Shown: positions 55,638-64,000 of the stretch, piece after piece
Layout of the letters: each line of letters starts with the position of its first letter
Numbering within the stretch: the first letter of the stretch is position 1
From: Asticcacaulis tiandongensis
GTDB taxonomy: Bacteria; Pseudomonadota; Alphaproteobacteria; Caulobacterales; Caulobacteraceae
DNA length: 64,000 bases
NCBI RefSeq assembly: GCF_006475605.1
Contig: NZ_ML636837.1
Location: 1 to 64,000 of the forward strand
Reading direction: 5' to 3'
The notes under the pieces: model-generated
Databases searched by the model: none
Seen by the model: the letters and a program-made list of their open reading frames with translations, nothing else
Told to the model about the DNA's origin: nothing
Translations under genes and position numbers: made by a program

Positions 55638-56296
55638 GTCTGCTTGGCGTTGTTAATGAACTGCGTAATCAGGGACGGGTCTTTTAAGCCGGGTGCGCGC
55701 TCAACACCAGAGGAAACGTCCACTAAAGGGGCTTTTGACAGGGAAATAGCCGATGAAACATTGTCGGGATTAAGCCCACCCGCCAGAAACCACGGCTTAT
55801 GGCCTCTGTAATGCTGCATCAGGCTCCAGTCGAAGCGCGCGCCGACACCGCCGGGCAGCGCCGCCCCTGCCGGGGGTTTGGCGTCAAACATCAGGTAGTC
55901 AACATAGGGTTCATAGGCCTTTGCAGATGCTACGTCCGAAGCGTCGGAAACGCTTATAGCCTTTATCAGTGGCGTATTGAAACGCGCATGGATGTCACGC
56001 ACCCGCTCAGGGGTTTCATGACCGTGCAGCTGAATGACATCGGGTGACAGGGCCTCGATGATCAGCTTAAGGAGAGAATCATCGGGATTGACCATTACAC
56101 TGACCATCTTTGGTCTTACTGTAGCGGCGGTAGTATAGGCCCGTGCGTTTGTGATCACATTTCGCGCAACATCAATAGGCAAATGGCGCGGGCTTTTGGG
56201 GAAAAAGACAAAGCCGAGCATGTCAGCGCTGTCATCTATGGCCCTGTGAGCGATAACATCATCGACTATACCACAAATTTTAACCAATACCGTCAT
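55634..56296 (-). CDS. trpF: phosphoribosylanthranilate isomerase
   Basis: A 220-residue TIM-barrel enzyme of tryptophan synthesis. The catalytic Cys is in 'VKICGIVD' and the catalytic Asp in '[11 protein letters not shown]', with '[11 protein letters not shown]' and 'AGGLNPDNV' at the expected strands. AAGG is six bases before the ATG. It is the first gene of trpFBA-accD. The region upstream shows no leader peptide or attenuator that I can recognise. Confidence 0.95.
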   Translation of the reverse strand: MTVLVKICGIVDDVIAHRAIDDSADMLGFVFFPKSPRHLPIDVARNVITNARAYTTAATVRPKMVSVMVNPDDSLLKLIIEALSPDVIQLHGHETPERVRDIHARFNTPLIKAISVSDASDVASAKAYEPYVDYLMFDAKPPAGAALPGGVGARFDWSLMQHYRGHKPWFLAGGLNPDNVSSAISLSKAPLVDVSSGVERAPGLKDPSLITQFINNAKQT

Positions 56297-56473
56297 AATA
56301 AGCCTTGTTTTTTCTGATAAATGTGCGGCACTTTAATAAAAATCAAGAATTAACAGCTAAACCGTGTTCTGCAAAAGATCAGACCTGCCTCCCCGCCGCG
56401 TACAGGGCGGATAAGCTGGCTTAAAAAACAATACCGGAAAACAAAGTCCGGACATACAGGAATAGAGGAAATT

Positions 56474-57421
56474 ATGGCGTCCTGGGTTCTGCTTAGTGAC
56501 TTATCAAACACGGCGACAATCAGTCTGGCACTGGTGAGGCCAGGGGGACGGCCCGATGCGACCACCCAGTATCCGTGTGATTCGCTTGAGTCGTTTAAGC
56601 GATCGGTTGAGGACTTCCTGAAGCTCAATGATGATCCCAAACTGATGGGGGCCGCCGTTTCCGCCTGTGGCTGGGAAACCGAAGCGGGCATATCCATGCC
56701 CAACCATCAGTTCCGCCTTCATCGCAACGATCTGCGGGAACTGCTGAATATCCAGCGCCTGCACATCGTCAATGACTGTGTGTCCCGCGCCATGGCGGTG
56801 CCGCGCCTTTATGACACCGAGGTTGTCAAAATCTGTGGCGGCGAAGGCGATGAAACCCTCGCCCGCGCCATGATCGGTGCCGGTACGGGCCTTGGTATGG
56901 CCGGTATTATTACCGATGAATTCAACCGTGCGACCGTCCTGCCCTGCGAAGGCGGACACACTGATCTGGCGGTGACCAATGATCGCGAACAGGCGGTTTT
57001 CGATCAGCTGAGGAAAAAATACGGCCACGTCTCGCGGGAACGCGTCGCGTCCTTACAAGGCCTGACTGAAATCTATTATGCGCTTGGCCTTCTGGGTGAG
57101 AACACGGGCCAGACATTGACCGCTGCGGAAATCCTCACCCTCGCCCATAAGGGCGAGGCCCGCGCCGTGGAAACGATTGATCTGTGTACAGGCTGGCTGG
57201 CGGCCATGGCTTCGGATGTCGCCCTGATGCTAGGCGCACGCGGGGGGATTTATCTGTCGGGGCACCTGATCAATCATCTTGAGGGGCTGCTGAACTGGCA
57301 GACCTTTGCCGACCGCTTTACGGATAAGGGGCGGCTCAGAGCGTTTCTGGAGGATATACCGGTCTATATTACGCGGGTGCCGGATATAGAACTTGTGGGC
57401 CTTACGACCCTGTTTGAATAA
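56474..57421 (+). CDS. glucokinase-family protein with altered phosphate loop
   Basis: A 315-residue member of the Glk (PF02685-type) sugar kinase family. Conserved elements are 'IVNDCVSRAMAVPRL' (the catalytic Asp), 'IGAGTGLGMAGII' and 'CEGGHTDLAV'. The N-terminal phosphate-1 motif, normally DIGGTN, reads DLSNTA here, losing both glycines. It may be a second, atypical glucokinase or a non-catalytic sugar sensor rather than the main Glk. GAGGA lies six bases before the ATG. The gene faces trpF and is followed by a bidirectional terminator. Confidence 0.72.
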   Translation: MASWVLLSDLSNTATISLALVRPGGRPDATTQYPCDSLESFKRSVEDFLKLNDDPKLMGAAVSACGWETEAGISMPNHQFRLHRNDLRELLNIQRLHIVNDCVSRAMAVPRLYDTEVVKICGGEGDETLARAMIGAGTGLGMAGIITDEFNRATVLPCEGGHTDLAVTNDREQAVFDQLRKKYGHVSRERVASLQGLTEIYYALGLLGENTGQTLTAAEILTLAHKGEARAVETIDLCTGWLAAMASDVALMLGARGGIYLSGHLINHLEGLLNWQTFADRFTDKGRLRAFLEDIPVYITRVPDIELVGLTTLFE

Positions 57422-57423
57422 AC

Positions 57424-57456
57424 AAAAAAGCCGCCGGAATGTCCGACGGCTTTTTT
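57424..57456. terminator. bidirectional intrinsic terminator
   Basis: AAAAAAGCCG pairs with CGGCTTTTTT around the loop, with an A-run on one side and a T-run on the other. It separates the convergent glucokinase-like gene and mscL. Confidence 0.88.
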
Positions 57457-57457
57457 G

Positions 57458-57868
57458 CTATTTTTCCTGCTTTTTCAGCTGGGCCAGAATATCGGCCAGA
57501 AGCTCGATTTCCGTTGGCCCTGCTGGTGCCGCGGGGGCTGCGGGCGGCGGCGGGAAAGCTTTGTTGACCAGCTTGACGACCATGAAAATGGCAAAGCCGA
57601 TAATCACAAACTGAATGACCGCATTGATGAACAGGCCGTAGGAGATGGCCGCTTCAGCCGTGCCTGCGGCCTCATTGGCCGGCACCATAACCCACTTCAG
57701 GTCAGAGAAATCCACACCGCCGGTCAGCACGCCAATCGGCGGCATAATGATATGATCAACCAGCGAGGAAACGATATTACCAAAGGCGGCACCGATGACC
57801 ACACCGACCGCCAGATCAAGCGCATTGCCGCGCGCCAGAAAGGTTTTGAATTCTGAAATAATGCTCAT
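57458..57868 (-). CDS. mscL: large-conductance mechanosensitive channel
   Basis: A 136-residue channel that opens under membrane tension to release osmolytes. The N-terminal amphipathic helix, TM1 'ALDLAVGVVIGAAFGNIVSS' and TM2 'VIQFVIIGFAIFMVVKLVN' are clear, followed by the Pro/Ala linker 'PPPPAAPAAPAGPTEIEL' and C-terminal helical bundle. GAGGA is six bases before the ATG. Confidence 0.96.
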   Translation of the reverse strand: MSIISEFKTFLARGNALDLAVGVVIGAAFGNIVSSLVDHIIMPPIGVLTGGVDFSDLKWVMVPANEAAGTAEAAISYGLFINAVIQFVIIGFAIFMVVKLVNKAFPPPPAAPAAPAGPTEIELLADILAQLKKQEK

Positions 57869-57899
57869 AAAAAATCCTCAGGACCCATCTACAGCGGGC

Positions 57900-58196
57900 C
57901 TATTCGTTATCGTCGCCGGTCAGGTTCAGACGCTCACGCAGTTCCTTGCCGCTTTTGAAAAAGGGCACATGTTTGGCTGGCACAGATACCGCTTCGCCGG
58001 TGCGCGGATTACGACCCGCACGCGCCGGACGCGAGCGCACCGATAAGGCCCCGAAGCCACGCAACTCAACGCGTCCGCCCTTTTCAAGGGTGTCGATCAT
58101 GGATTCGAGAATCAGGTTTACCACCCGCTCCACATCCTTTTGCGTCATGTGCGGATACTCGGACGCCAATCGCTCAATAAGCTCAGATTTTAACAT
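57900..58196 (-). CDS. ihfB: integration host factor beta subunit
   Basis: A 98-residue HU/IHF-family DNA-bending protein. The arm motif '[19 protein letters not shown]' with the Pro that intercalates DNA and the N-terminal '[20 protein letters not shown]' identify the IHF beta type. The ATG at 58196 has GGGGGA four bases upstream. It follows rpsA with a leader of about 160 bp, the conserved rpsA-ihfB order seen also in gammaproteobacteria. IHF co-activates sigma-54 promoters, as at hfaA. Confidence 0.92.
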   Translation of the reverse strand: MLKSELIERLASEYPHMTQKDVERVVNLILESMIDTLEKGGRVELRGFGALSVRSRPARAGRNPRTGEAVSVPAKHVPFFKSGKELRERLNLTGDDNE

Positions 58197-58318
58197 CGTA
58201 TCCCCCGGAAAGTGGAGTTTTCGTCGACTCAACATGATTGAAAATGAATGACGGATCAAGGGGTTGTTGGTAAATTAACTTAATGATAGCGCTACCAATT
58301 CATAGTTGTGATCAGACG

Positions 58319-58353
58319 CCACAGCCTTAAACCCTTACAGACTAAGGCTGTGG
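58319..58353 (-). other. hairpin in the rpsA-ihfB intergenic region
   Basis: CCACAGCCTTA (58319-58329) pairs with TAAGGCTGTGG (58343-58353), a perfect 11-bp stem with a 13-base loop and no T-run on the minus strand. It lies between the rpsA terminator and ihfB and could sit in the ihfB leader. Confidence 0.6.
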
Positions 58354-58362
58354 GCAAAAAAT

Positions 58363-58410
58363 AAGCCCCTGTAGCGGCCAGACAATAAAGTCCTTTTGCT
58401 ACAGGGGCTT
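58363..58410 (-). terminator. intrinsic terminator of rpsA
   Basis: AAGCCCCTGTAGC (58363-58375) and GCTACAGGGGCTT (58398-58410) pair perfectly. On the minus strand the hairpin is followed by ATTTTTTG. It lies about 60 bp after the first rpsA stop codon. Confidence 0.88.
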
Positions 58411-58440
58411 AAATTCAAGCCGGACTATGCGTCCGGTTCA

Positions 58441-58485
58441 AACTATTCTTTGGTCGACTATTCCTTGGCCAACTACTCCTTGGAC
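58441..58485 (-). repeat. 15-bp tandem triplication over the rpsA stop codon
   Basis: Three 15-bp units on the plus strand: AACTATTCTTTGGTC, GACTATTCCTTGGCC, AACTACTCCTTGGAC. On the minus strand each unit encodes a short Lys-Glu then TAG in the rpsA frame, so the first stop is followed by two more in-frame stops 15 bases apart. The first unit in transcription order is the rpsA end itself. Confidence 0.85.
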
Positions 58486-60158
58486 TGGCGAAGCGCCGCA
58501 CCCAGAATGTCGCCGAGCGATGCGCCGGAATCCTGCGAGCCGTACTGCTCAATGGCTTCCTTTTCCGCCGACATTTCCAGAGCCTTTACCGAAACGCTGA
58601 CCTTACGGGCGGCCTTGTCGACATTGGTGATCTGGGCATCGAGACGGTCGCCGACGGCGAAACGCTCAACGCGTTGTTCGTTACGGTCACGCGACAGGTC
58701 AGACTTACGGATGAAGGCCGACACAGGTGCGTCGTCTTCACCGAACTTCACTTCGATACCACCCGAAGTCACTTCGGTTACGGTTACGGTGACAGTCTGG
58801 CCCTTCTTGAAGGTGTCGCCCGTCATCGGATCGCCGCCCAGTTGCTTAACGCCGAGCGAGATGCGTTCCTTTTCGACGTCAACGTCCAGAACCTTGGTCT
58901 TGATGACATCACCCTTCTTGTACTTGGTGATGGCTTCTTCGCCAGCCACGTTCCAGTCGAGGTCAGACAGGTGAACCATGCCGTCGATGTCGTTTTCAAA
59001 GCCGATGAACAGACCGAATTCGGTCGCATTCTTGACTTCACCTTCGATCGTCGAACCGACAGGGTGCTTCGAGAGGAAGTCATCCCATGGGTTGGCCTGA
59101 GCCTGCTTGAGGCCGAGCGAAACGCGACGCTTTGCGGCGTCAACTTCGAGAACAACCACTTCAACTTCCTGCGAAGTCGAAACGATCTTGCCCGGATGGA
59201 CGTTCTTCTTGGTCCATGACATTTCGGAAACGTGCACCAGACCTTCAACGCCTGATTCCAGCTCAACGAAGGCGCCGTAGTCAGTGATGTTGGTGATACG
59301 GCCCGAGAACTTGCCGCCGACCGGATATTTCAGGTCAACACCATCCCACGGATCGGACTGAAGCTGCTTCATGCCGAGCGAGATACGTTGCGTGTCGGGG
59401 TTGATCTTGATGATCTGAACCTTGACGCTGTCGCCGACGTTGAGGACTTGTGACGGATGCGAAACGCGCTTCCACGACATGTCGGTAACGTGCAGCAGGC
59501 CGTCGATGCCGCCGAGGTCAACGAACGCACCGTAATCGGTGATGTTCTTGACGACGCCGTCACGGATTTCGCCTTCGGCCAGCTGACCGACCAGCTCGGT
59601 GCGCTGCTCAGCACGGGCTTCTTCGAGGATCGCACGACGCGACACAACGATATTGCCACGCGGACGGTCCATCTTAAGGATGGCGAAAGGCTGTTCCTTG
59701 CCCATCAGAGGCGCGATGTCGCGTACCGGACGGATGTCCACCTGAGAACCAGGCAGGAAGCCCGAAGCGCCGTCCATATCAACCGTGAAGCCGCCCTTAA
59801 CGCGACCAACGATCGTACCCATGACCGGCTCGCCTTTGTTGAACACGACTTCGAGGCGTGTCCAGGCTTCTTCGCGGCGGGCCTTTTCACGGCTGATGAC
59901 GGCTTCGCCAACAGCGTTTTCAACGCGCTCAAGGAAGACTTCGACGGTGTTGCCGACCTTCAGGCCAGCGGCGTCGGAACCGAATTCCTTAAGGGGGATG
60001 CGGCCTTCGGTCTTCAGACCGACGTCAACGATGACGTAATCTTTTTCAACGCCAACGACCAGACCGTGTACGACCTGACCTTCAAGCATGTCGCGGCCGT
60101 GCAGGCTCTCGTCCAGCAGGGCAGCAAAATCGTCACGTGACGGATTATATTCGCTCAT
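58473..60158 (-). CDS. rpsA: 30S ribosomal protein S1
   Basis: A 561-residue protein with six S1 RNA-binding repeats, each marked by motifs such as '[20 protein letters not shown]' and '[21 protein letters not shown]', which anchors mRNA to the 30S subunit. The C-terminus is acidic-to-basic helical and ends at 'RQSKE'. The ATG at 60158 gives the canonical [11 protein letters not shown] start. It is followed by two more in-frame stops produced by a 15-bp triplication, then a strong terminator. It lies downstream of cmk, as in most proteobacteria. Confidence 0.97.
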   Translation of the reverse strand: MSEYNPSRDDFAALLDESLHGRDMLEGQVVHGLVVGVEKDYVIVDVGLKTEGRIPLKEFGSDAAGLKVGNTVEVFLERVENAVGEAVISREKARREEAWTRLEVVFNKGEPVMGTIVGRVKGGFTVDMDGASGFLPGSQVDIRPVRDIAPLMGKEQPFAILKMDRPRGNIVVSRRAILEEARAEQRTELVGQLAEGEIRDGVVKNITDYGAFVDLGGIDGLLHVTDMSWKRVSHPSQVLNVGDSVKVQIIKINPDTQRISLGMKQLQSDPWDGVDLKYPVGGKFSGRITNITDYGAFVELESGVEGLVHVSEMSWTKKNVHPGKIVSTSQEVEVVVLEVDAAKRRVSLGLKQAQANPWDDFLSKHPVGSTIEGEVKNATEFGLFIGFENDIDGMVHLSDLDWNVAGEEAITKYKKGDVIKTKVLDVDVEKERISLGVKQLGGDPMTGDTFKKGQTVTVTVTEVTSGGIEVKFGEDDAPVSAFIRKSDLSRDRNEQRVERFAVGDRLDAQITNVDKAARKVSVSVKALEMSAEKEAIEQYGSQDSGASLGDILGAALRQSKE

Positions 60159-60362
60159 AAAGTTCTCAGTTTGGTTGGCGACCGGCACGGCGGAATTGAC
60201 GGGGCACGCATCAGGGCGCGGGACACACATCAGGCCGTAACGGGCGGCTTTGGGATAAAAAGGAGATATTCAGATAGAGTCAGCCGGATACGAGAATCCG
60301 CAAAGGCAAGAATCGTGATCCCTGATCATCTTCGATAAGATCGCCGGTTAGATTTAGCTCCT

Positions 60363-61004
60363 TTAATGGGAGCCACGGCGGTCTTTCACGATACGTCGCG
60401 CATGTTCTATGGCGGCCTCTATACCTAAATCGGTGGTATCTAGCAAGACCGCATCTTTGGCCATTTCCAGTGGCGCGGATGAGCGCGACGAATCGCGCTC
60501 GTCCCTCAGGCGGATATCGGCCAGAACCTCATCAGGCGTAAGATCGGGCGTATCCTTCACCAGTTGCAGCCAGCGGCGGTGTGCGCGCACCTCAGGGGCG
60601 GCGGTGACAAATATTTTCACATCGGCATCCGGCGCAATGACCGTGCCTATATCACGGCCATCAAGTATCGCACCCGAAGGCTGCTGCGCGAAATCGATCT
60701 GAAACTGTTTCAGGGCCGTGCGCACCTCAGGAATGGCGGCGACCTGAGAGGCCCACTCGCCGGCCCCTCTGCCGCGAAGTGACGGATTTTCCAGAAGTTC
60801 AGGCGTAATATCAGAGGCCAGCGCGGCAACAGCGGCGGCATCGGCCATATCGCCCTGAGCCTCAGCGCGCAGGAAGCCAATGGCGCGATACAGGAGGCCG
60901 GTGTCCAGCATCGGCAGGCCATAGTCAGTGGCAATGCGCGAGGCGAGCGTGCCCTTGCCCGACGCAGCGGGGCCATCAAAAGCAATAATCAGCGGCTTGG
61001 TCAT
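60363..61004 (-). CDS. cmk: cytidylate kinase
   Basis: A 213-residue kinase that phosphorylates CMP and dCMP. The P-loop is GPAASGKG (11-18), followed by 'LDTGLLYRAIGF', the CMP-binding 'GRDIGTVIAPDADVKIFVTA', and 'RDERDSSRSSAPL' in the lid. GGTCTG precedes the ATG at 61004. It lies upstream of rpsA by about 205 bp. Confidence 0.93.
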   Translation of the reverse strand: MTKPLIIAFDGPAASGKGTLASRIATDYGLPMLDTGLLYRAIGFLRAEAQGDMADAAAVAALASDITPELLENPSLRGRGAGEWASQVAAIPEVRTALKQFQIDFAQQPSGAILDGRDIGTVIAPDADVKIFVTAAPEVRAHRRWLQLVKDTPDLTPDEVLADIRLRDERDSSRSSAPLEMAKDAVLLDTTDLGIEAAIEHARRIVKDRRGSH

Positions 61005-61128
61005 AATCAGACCGATTACACCGCTTACAGACCTGACGTAACAAAAAAGCACAAAGCTTTAGTCAAATTTTACAATGGGTCTGTTATACAGGCCACCAAT
61101 TATCATCAGGAAGACCGCAGGAATATCT

Positions 61129-62472
61129 ATGAGCCAACGCAAGTATTTCGGCACCGACGGCATCCGTGGCCGTGCCAATACCTTTCCCATGACCGCCGAG
61201 GTCGCTTATCGCGTCGGTATGGCGGCTGGAAAGATGTTCATGTCGGAAAGCGACCGGCGGCATCTGGTGGTTATCGGCAAGGATACGCGCCTTTCGGGCT
61301 ATATGATCGAACCGGCACTGGTGGCGGGTTTTACTTCTGTGGGCATGGATGTGCGCCTGTTCGGGCCGCTGCCTACACCGGGCGTGGCCATGATGACACG
61401 TACCATGCGTGCCGATCTGGGGGTGATGATCTCGGCCTCGCATAATGCCTTTGCCGATAATGGTATCAAGCTGTTCGGGCCGGATGGCTATAAGCTGTCG
61501 GATGAGGTCGAGCTTGAGATCGAAGCGCGCATGGACGGCAATATCCTTGAGGGTGTGGCCGATGCCCACAAGCTCGGTCGGGTGCAGCGCGTTGATGACG
61601 CCCAGTGGCGCTATGTCGAAATTGCCAAGGCCACCTTCCCGCGCGACCTGCGCCTGAATGGTCTGCGCATTGTCATCGATTGCGCCAATGGCGCTGCTTA
61701 TAAGGTGGCACCGACCGCGCTTTATGAACTGGGGGCCGAGGTGTTTTCCATCGGCGTGGCGCCTGATGGTGTAAATATCAACGAGAAATGCGGTTCGACC
61801 CGCCCTGAAGCCATGATCGAAAAGGTCAGGGAACTGCGCGCCGATATCGGGATCGCGCTCGATGGCGATGCCGACCGTGTGGTGGTCTGTGACGAAAAGG
61901 GCCAGATCGTCGATGGTGATCAGATCATGGCCATTATTGCCTCTCACTGGGCATCCAAAGGCCAGCTTAAGGGCGGCGGGGTTGTGGCGACGGTCATGTC
62001 AAACCTTGGGTTTGAGCGCCTGATGCAGTCCAAGGGCTTAAGCCTTGAGCGCACCAAGGTGGGTGACCGCTATGTTATGGAGCGTATGCGCGAAGGCGGC
62101 TTTAATCTGGGGGGTGAGCAATCCGGCCATGTGATCATGCGCGACCATGCGACGACCGGTGACGGGCTTATGGCCGCGCTTCAGGTGCTGGCCGTGCGCG
62201 TGGAGTCGGGCAAGCCGGTCAGCGAACTGGCTCACCAGTTCAAGCCGGTGCCGCAATTGCTGAAGAACGTGCGTTTCAGCGGTGAAAGCCCGCTGAAATC
62301 AGAAGCCGTTCAGGCGGCTATCGCTGAGGCCGAAGAACTTTTGAAGGGCGAAGGCCGCGTTCTGGTGCGCCCCTCAGGCACCGAGCCCCTGATCCGCGTC
62401 ATGGCCGAGGGCGATGACGAAGCCAAGGTCAAGGCCGCCGTTCAGCAAATCGCAGACGCCATAGCCCACTAA
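61129..62472 (+). CDS. glmM: phosphoglucosamine mutase
   Basis: A 447-residue enzyme that converts glucosamine-6-phosphate to glucosamine-1-phosphate for UDP-GlcNAc and peptidoglycan. The catalytic serine is in '[15 protein letters not shown]' (about Ser104), the Mg loop is '[10 protein letters not shown]', the sugar loop 'GGEQSGHVI' and the phosphate loop '[12 protein letters not shown]'. The ATG at 61129 follows AGGAA and gives the standard [14 protein letters not shown]. In many alphaproteobacteria glmM is beside ftsH, but here it is 29 kb away, divergent from cmk. Confidence 0.95.
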   Translation: MSQRKYFGTDGIRGRANTFPMTAEVAYRVGMAAGKMFMSESDRRHLVVIGKDTRLSGYMIEPALVAGFTSVGMDVRLFGPLPTPGVAMMTRTMRADLGVMISASHNAFADNGIKLFGPDGYKLSDEVELEIEARMDGNILEGVADAHKLGRVQRVDDAQWRYVEIAKATFPRDLRLNGLRIVIDCANGAAYKVAPTALYELGAEVFSIGVAPDGVNINEKCGSTRPEAMIEKVRELRADIGIALDGDADRVVVCDEKGQIVDGDQIMAIIASHWASKGQLKGGGVVATVMSNLGFERLMQSKGLSLERTKVGDRYVMERMREGGFNLGGEQSGHVIMRDHATTGDGLMAALQVLAVRVESGKPVSELAHQFKPVPQLLKNVRFSGESPLKSEAVQAAIAEAEELLKGEGRVLVRPSGTEPLIRVMAEGDDEAKVKAAVQQIADAIAH

Positions 62473-62475
62473 AAG

Positions 62476-62513
62476 AAAAAGCCCCTTCCGATTTTTAACC
62501 GGAAGGGGCTTTT
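62476..62513. terminator. bidirectional intrinsic terminator
   Basis: AAAAGCCCCTTCCG and CGGAAGGGGCTTTT pair around ATTTTTAAC, with A and T tails on both sides. It separates convergent glmM and rhaM. Confidence 0.9.
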
Positions 62514-62517
62514 CATT

Positions 62518-62838
62518 TTAAGCCATATGGAACACGTGTTTTAGGTCAGTGGCGACCGGCGAATTATCAGGGTTAGAATCCATGATGTCTGCCATGTAGG
62601 CCCACCACTTTTTCATAACCGGATGGCTCGGCAGATCGGCCATGCCATGATCCGCCGTACGCTTAAGGACACCGAATAGGGTCAGGGTTTCCGTATCGAG
62701 AAAGATCGAATAGTCCGACACGCCGGCCTCATGCAGCAGGTCAGACAGTTCCGGCCAGATTTCATCATGGCGCTTTTGATATTCGGCCTCAAAGCCCGGC
62801 TTAAGCTGCATCTTGAAGGCATGGGTTTGCAAGGTCAT
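62518..62838 (-). CDS. rhaM: L-rhamnose mutarotase
   Basis: A 106-residue member of the RhaM/DUF718 family that interconverts alpha- and beta-L-rhamnopyranose. The signature '[19 protein letters not shown]' carries the catalytic His/Tyr region, and '[15 protein letters not shown]' is the usual C-terminal helix. AAGGAA is seven bases before the ATG. It follows the SGNH esterase gene by 21 bp, suggesting a rhamnose/rhamnogalacturonan locus that continues past the right edge. Confidence 0.88.
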   Translation of the reverse strand: MTLQTHAFKMQLKPGFEAEYQKRHDEIWPELSDLLHEAGVSDYSIFLDTETLTLFGVLKRTADHGMADLPSHPVMKKWWAYMADIMDSNPDNSPVATDLKHVFHMA

Positions 62839-62859
62839 GGTGAGATTCCTTTAAAAAGA

Positions 62860-64000
62860 TCAGTTACCTGAAACGGCGGTGACGACTTCGCGCATTTGCG
62901 GCCAGTCCGTCGGTTTCAGCTCGAAATTGCGAGGGTCAGCGGGCTTTGCCGGATCAAAGGCCACAAAATCAGGTGCAGGCTTAAGATCAAGGCCTGAGGC
63001 CGGATCCGTGATGACGGTGGCGACATAGTTGGCAATAACCCACGCGCCATAGGCATTATGGTGGGTTTTGTCCGCCCCGTTCTGACCGAAGGCCAGAGGG
63101 CTGATGTCCGGCCCGAGTGCCTCATAGAAGGTGGTGGTTTGTTGCGTCAGATCAACGAGCGGCAGCTTAAGCTCGGCGGCCACGTCGCGTACCGCCTGAT
63201 CATACTGACCGTGGGTATTCTCGATCTTACCGTCTTTGAAGAAGCGGCGCGCCACAGGGCTGATGAGCACCACCTGAGCGCCACGTGTCTGGGCGTCCGC
63301 AGCAAAGGCCTTAAGCCATGCCGGATAACCGGCTTCGGCGCTGACATAGGTGCGCGGCCACTGCTTTTTCTGGTCGTTATGGGCAAACTGAATGAGGACA
63401 ATATCGCCTTCGCGCACCTGACTGAGCAGCTTGTCCCAGCGCAGAGAAGTGACAAAGGATTTCATGGTTTCACCCGAACGGGCGTGATTGGCGACCGAAA
63501 CATCGTTGCTCAGGAAACGCGGCAGCATCTGGCCCCATGAGGCATAATCCGCGCCCCCCTGATCACTTACGGTCGAATCGCCCGCCAGAAAGACGCGACG
63601 CGGCTGTACGGCCTCAATGGTGATTGAACGCACCTGAGCAATGTCAGGCCCCGATGCGCTGATGGTCAGGCGGTTGTCCCAGTTGCGGCTGATATTTTCA
63701 TCTCCGCGCAAGCCGACCTTAGGGGCATTGACATCCTGCTCGGATTTTCCATCCAGAAAGGGCGTGCGCATATTGGCGATAAATTCGACGGTGCGCTTTT
63801 CCGAGCGTTTAAGCACGACGGGCGGCAGCATCAGGCGGCGGTCTTCGGACCACAGGCTGGTGCGGCTGGGGCGGTTGCCCGAGTCCAGCTCAATACGCAC
63901 CCGATAATCCCCGTCGGGTACACGCACGGAGAAAGCCTGTTCATTGCCATTAAGCTGGCTCGTGAAACCGTAACCCGCCGTGTCATTCCACGGCTCGGCC
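62860..64000 (-). CDS. SGNH-family rhamnogalacturonan acetylesterase-like protein, 5' end cut by the window
   Basis: The visible 380 codons include the SGNH hydrolase blocks: block I 'FLAGDSTVSDQGGADYASW' with the nucleophile Ser, the third-block 'IQFAHNDQKKQWP' (Asn) and the block V Asp-His pair in 'ADKTHHNAYGAWV'. Order and spacing match rhamnogalacturonan acetylesterases, which remove acetyl groups from pectin. An in-frame N-terminal beta domain runs to the window edge (reading AEPWNDTAGYGFTSQL...), so the true start lies beyond position 64000. It precedes rhaM by 21 bp. Confidence 0.85.
   Translation of the reverse strand, partial: AEPWNDTAGYGFTSQLNGNEQAFSVRVPDGDYRVRIELDSGNRPSRTSLWSEDRRLMLPPVVLKRSEKRTVEFIANMRTPFLDGKSEQDVNAPKVGLRGDENISRNWDNRLTISASGPDIAQVRSITIEAVQPRRVFLAGDSTVSDQGGADYASWGQMLPRFLSNDVSVANHARSGETMKSFVTSLRWDKLLSQVREGDIVLIQFAHNDQKKQWPRTYVSAEAGYPAWLKAFAADAQTRGAQVVLISPVARRFFKDGKIENTHGQYDQAVRDVAAELKLPLVDLTQQTTTFYEALGPDISPLAFGQNGADKTHHNAYGAWVIANYVATVITDPASGLDLKPAPDFVAFDPAKPADPRNFELKPTDWPQMREVVTAVSGN

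Noticed and set aside
56297-56473. trp leader/attenuator
   Set aside because: No Trp-codon-rich leader ORF and no alternating stem-loops are visible.
59457-60140. Long open frame on the plus strand over rpsA
   Set aside because: It is antisense to a clear S1 coding region with strong codon bias; no promoter or ribosome-binding site.
61084-61947. Long open frame on the minus strand over glmM
   Set aside because: Antisense to a confident glmM; the product is rich in His and Arg as expected from reverse-strand translation.

Overview
The window is chromosomal DNA of a stalked or holdfast-forming alphaproteobacterium, most likely family Caulobacteraceae and perhaps Asticcacaulis or a close relative. 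The family call rests on a holdfast-anchor operon (hfaA-hfaB-hfaD), rcdA (an adaptor of the CtrA proteolysis pathway), DUF1192 beside rcdA, and the alphaproteobacterial order ruvCAB-ybgC-tolQRAB-pal...cpoB-tilS-ftsH. The genus is inference. Almost everything is core chromosome. There is no CRISPR array, insertion sequence, prophage or tRNA that I could recognise.

Layout. 1-373: three leftward rRNA-type promoters and a boxA-like leader, implying an rRNA operon just outside the left edge. 431-1589: CBS-domain and rhomboid genes. 1722-4446: holdfast-anchor operon behind a near-perfect sigma-54 promoter. 4525-14432: M16 peptidase, a secreted low-complexity protein, PPK2, a Cys-cluster protein, ubiA, a lipoprotein, a methyltransferase, a VOC protein and a PMT-type glycosyltransferase. 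14474-21630 (minus): a compact VirB2-B3-B4-B6-B9-B10-B11 set with no VirB8, VirB5, VirB7 or VirD4. 21930-29451: XRE regulator, hisN-like phosphatase, quinone oxidoreductase, DUF1192, rcdA, thiE, efp, IMPase, TetR and a degenerate SDR. 29802-43554 (minus): ftsH, tilS, cpoB, a CsgG-SH3 protein, a PanE-like reductase, pal-tolBARQ, ybgC and ruvBAC. 43731-52521: a TPR membrane protein, a Gre-type factor, Lrp, a beta-propeller protein, a membrane/XRE pair, an iron-box small ORF, HxlR, mnmA and two membrane proteins. 52558-56296 (minus): trpF-trpB-trpA-accD. 56474-61004: a glucokinase-like gene, mscL, ihfB, rpsA and cmk. 61129-64000: glmM, then the edge of a rhamnose/pectin-utilisation locus (rhaM and an SGNH esterase running off the right end).

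The most unusual features are: (i) a dispersed family of GC-rich double-hairpin intergenic repeats (about nine copies), many flanked by AAGTAAGAT, two of which run into genes and supply their C-terminal codons; (ii) the reduced T4SS-like operon; (iii) the sigma-54 promoter and deep gene overlaps of hfaABD; (iv) a 15-bp triplication at the 3' end of rpsA that yields three in-frame stop codons; (v) a perfect 11+11 palindrome before a membrane-protein/XRE gene pair; (vi) a short ORF behind a consensus TATAAT and a Fur-box-like sequence; (vii) several enzymes with altered hallmark residues (SDR, glucokinase, AccD, TrpA). Start codons were chosen by ribosome-binding site and family alignment from memory, so several may be off by a few codons. 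No database search was possible.
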